Positions 63,201 through 64,000 of a stretch of 64,000 nt of DNA are shown one piece after another; the first letter of the stretch is position 1; each line of letters starts with the position of its first letter. The notes below the pieces were generated by a model, which searched no databases, had not been told where the DNA came from, and saw only the letters and a program-made list of their open reading frames with translations. The position numbers were made by a program, and so were the translations under genes. Origin of the DNA: Thalassospira indica (GTDB lineage: Bacteria; Pseudomonadota; Alphaproteobacteria; Rhodospirillales; Thalassospiraceae); assembly GCF_003403095.1 (NCBI RefSeq), contig NZ_CP031555.1, positions 2,522,001 to 2,586,000 on the forward strand, written 5' to 3'.

Positions 63201-63777
63201 GAACCTGCTTGGTGAAGAACAATCGGGTCACATCAAGGAAGTCGGGATCGAGCTGTATCAGCAGATGATCGAAGAAGCCGTGGCTGAGGCCAAAGGCGAG
63301 ATTGATGCCTCCGAAGAAGCCAGCTTCGTCCCGCAGATCAATATCGGCATGCCGGTTCTGATCCCGGATCGCTACGTACCGGATCTTGGTGTGCGACTTG
63401 GTCTTTATCGCCGTATTTCCGAGCTTCGTTCGCGTGAAGAGGTTGACCAGTTTGCCGCGGAAATGATTGACCGGTTCGGCAAGCTGCCCAAGGAAGTCGA
63501 AAACCTTCTGGATGTTGTCACCATCAAACAATGGTGCCGGATTGCAAATGTCGAGAAACTTGATGCAGGCCCGAAAGGGGCACTCATCACGCTTCGCAAT
63601 AACGAGTTCCCGAACCCAGGTGGTCTGATCGGCTTTATCCAGCAACAGGTTGGCGTTGCCCGCCTGCGCCCCGATCACAAGATTGTCTACGCGGCGGGCT
63701 GGGATGGGCCGACCGACCGGCTTGAAGGCCTGAAACGCTTGATGAAGCGACTGTCAGATATTGCAGTCAACACATAA
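60280..63777 (+). CDS. mfd: Transcription-repair coupling factor Mfd
   Basis: Translocase that displaces stalled RNA polymerase and recruits UvrA. Domains in order: UvrB-like N-terminus (about residues 1-340), RNA-polymerase-interacting CarD-like domain (about 500-570), and the RecG-like motor, with Walker A VCGDVGFGKTEVAMRAAFA (about 643), DEEQHFG (about 745), TATPIPRTLQLALTG, and RGRIGRSKQRAYAY. The last 150 residues are the UvrA-masking domain. The length of 1165 residues is normal. The start is TTG with a poor ribosome site, seven bases after sdhE, so translational coupling is likely. Confidence 0.96.
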   Translation: MNKIKEIISTNGRKRAGGVPEGADALILRELLDSAGKNKTVLHVARDDKRMAQLAEALQFFAGEIEVLTLPAWDCLPYDRVSPISEVTSRRVETLTTLADSTESANGNGRIVLTTAASAMQRVPTVDVMRKGKLTFKAGSEYDRAELTAYFERMGYNRAEQVMEPGDYAVRGDIVDIFAPGMKEPVRLDFFGDEIESIRRFDVETQRTVGKVKEISLLPVGEVYLDPDSISRFRSGYRELFGAVSQTDPLYESISNGLKYGGMEHWLPLFHDGLDTIFAYLPETIVSLDYQFGEVIENRLEMIDDYYQARLKIKGGGLSGDNVYKPVPPERLYLDQAEFDRMLSDRPVLEFSPYYDDENPERGIYDLGARAGRDFGDVRARADVNLYDELRDFITTQRGKQNQVVIATYSDGSRDRIVSLLREHGVGKVVTCECWEDVTDDLTHEHVGVVILDIERGFRREGLWFVTEQDILGDRMSRPGGRRRKADNFLREASEISEGDLVVHLEHGIGRYLGLKTVTAGGAPHDCLELEYDGGDKLFVPVENIEVLSRYGSDEGVSILDKLGGVAWQARKAKLRERIRDMAGKLIKVAAERHLRKGATLQAPEGAYDEFCAGFPFAETEDQARAIRDTLDDLSAGKPMDRLVCGDVGFGKTEVAMRAAFAAVMSGKQVAVVAPTTLLCRQHYLNFKERFEGLPVRVEQLSRLVTGKNAKLVKDNIESGHVDIVCGTHAILGNGVHFKDLGLLIVDEEQHFGVKHKERLKELKSDVHVLTLTATPIPRTLQLALTGVKELSIIATPPVDRLAVRTYITPYDPVVVREAILRERHRGGQIFYVCPRVNELGRVAKELEALVPEIKFDVAHGQMGARDLEQVMTDFTDRKFDLLLATNIIESGIDVPNANTMIIHRADMFGLAQLYQLRGRIGRSKQRAYAYLTLPNGKKLTATALKRLEVMQTLDSLGAGFNLASHDLDIRGAGNLLGEEQSGHIKEVGIELYQQMIEEAVAEAKGEIDASEEASFVPQINIGMPVLIPDRYVPDLGVRLGLYRRISELRSREEVDQFAAEMIDRFGKLPKEVENLLDVVTIKQWCRIANVEKLDAGPKGALITLRNNEFPNPGGLIGFIQQQVGVARLRPDHKIVYAAGWDGPTDRLEGLKRLMKRLSDIAVNT

Positions 63778-63781
63778 AGAT

Positions 63782-63819
63782 AAGGCGGGTAACCTGTTGT
63801 TATCCCGCCTTTCTTTTTC
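63782..63819. terminator. Terminator between mfd and the convergent DsbA-family gene
   Basis: AAGGCGGG and CCCGCCTT (63782-63789 and about 63804-63811) pair around a loop that can extend the stem with a bulge, followed by TCTTTTT. It can serve mfd, and on the other strand probably the DsbA-family gene. Confidence 0.7.
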
Positions 63820-63835
63820 CAATATCGGCCATCCA

Positions 63836-64000
63836 TCAGAACGGAATTTCTTCCTGCCGGGCCAATCGGATCATCCGTTGCAAGATGTCTGGTTCCTGCG
63901 CCCCCGAAAGGGCATGACGGCTATTAAACAGGAAGCAAGGCACCCCGGTTACGCCCATCTGATGGGCTACACGGTTTTCCTGACCGACAAATTCCCGGTC
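63836..64000 (-). CDS. DsbA-family thiol oxidoreductase, FrnE-like (C-terminal end only)
   Basis: Only the last 54 residues are in the window, read from base 64000 to a TGA at 63838-63836. VAHQMGVTGVPCFLFNSR contains the cis-Pro loop of the thioredoxin fold, and HALSGAQEPD with the following helix is the usual ending of the FrnE/DsbA-like (2-hydroxychromene isomerase-related) family. Active-site cysteines are outside the window. In this family the proteins are cytosolic and their substrates are mostly unknown. Confidence 0.83.
   Translation of the reverse strand, partial: DREFVGQENRVAHQMGVTGVPCFLFNSRHALSGAQEPDILQRMIRLARQEEIPF

Noticed and set aside
62650..63678. Open frame on the minus strand opposite mfd
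   Set aside because: Antisense shadow with no motifs.
1..64000. CRISPR array, prophage, insertion sequence or integron
   Set aside because: No regularly spaced direct repeats, transposase, integrase, terminal repeats or phage structural genes were found.

Overview
The window reads as chromosomal core DNA of an alphaproteobacterium, probably of the Rhodospirillales and close to Thalassospira. The genus is an inference from protein style and gene order. The class is well supported: the run argS, SPOR protein, nagZ, scpA, scpB, tatABC, serS, surE, pcm, LysM/M23 lipoprotein, ATPase, yajC, secD, secF, Mth938 protein and the later recG-sdhE-mfd run are typical alphaproteobacterial arrangements, as are popZ and an RpoH-type sigma factor. 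I see no phage, insertion sequence, CRISPR array, integron or plasmid gene, and nearly all the sequence is explained by ordinary genes.

Layout. 1-2750: tRNA-Asn (cut by the window edge) and tRNA-Cys with a good promoter, then an Aer-like chemoreceptor carrying a C-terminal PilZ domain. 3.1-6.4 kb: a PCMT-like methyltransferase, a rhodanese, tolC and popZ. 6.4-14.6 kb: valS, a pabB-pabA-pabC folate block, a degenerate EAL-like protein, and an FMN riboswitch in front of ribB. 14.6-29.2 kb: xthA and erpA on the minus strand, then the long plus-strand run argS to nlpD-like, with an M50 protease and an orphan ABC ATPase set into it and no dgt. 29.2-41.7 kb: an AAA+ ATPase, yajC-secD-secF, a DMT transporter, the Mth938 (NDUFAF3-like) protein, a flavoprotein, an MscS channel, a phytoene-synthase-fold (NDUFAF6-like) protein, a secreted hypothetical, trmFO and a four-helix membrane hypothetical. 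41.7-52.0 kb: uvrA, class II fba and nagA on the minus strand, divergent from a complete ugpBAEC transporter. 52.0-64.0 kb: fRMsr, ssb, two Nudix hydrolases, a YchJ-like protein, rpoH, a DUF502 protein, recG, sdhE, mfd and the C-terminal end of a DsbA-family gene.

How the genes work together. pabABC makes p-aminobenzoate for folate. The tatABC and yajC-secDF blocks are the two inner-membrane export machines and lie close to envelope-maintenance genes (SPOR, nagZ, nlpD-like, tolC). scpA/scpB and popZ act in chromosome organisation. uvrA, mfd, recG, ssb and xthA are DNA repair or recombination functions. ugpBAEC imports glycerol-3-phosphate or its diesters, and its upstream region has a possible Pho-box half-site and a perfect inverted repeat. 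The Mth938 and phytoene-synthase-fold proteins resemble two mitochondrial complex I assembly factors, and SdhE is the flavin-attachment factor of complex II, so respiratory-complex assembly genes recur here.

I found no convincing new multi-gene system. The most interesting points are the PilZ-tailed chemoreceptor, the NDUFAF3/NDUFAF6-like genes flanking a desaturase-like flavoprotein, the possible long-range pairing in the ribB leader, the EAL-like protein that has lost its catalytic residues, the acidic tail on TatC, and two or three conserved-looking hypotheticals.
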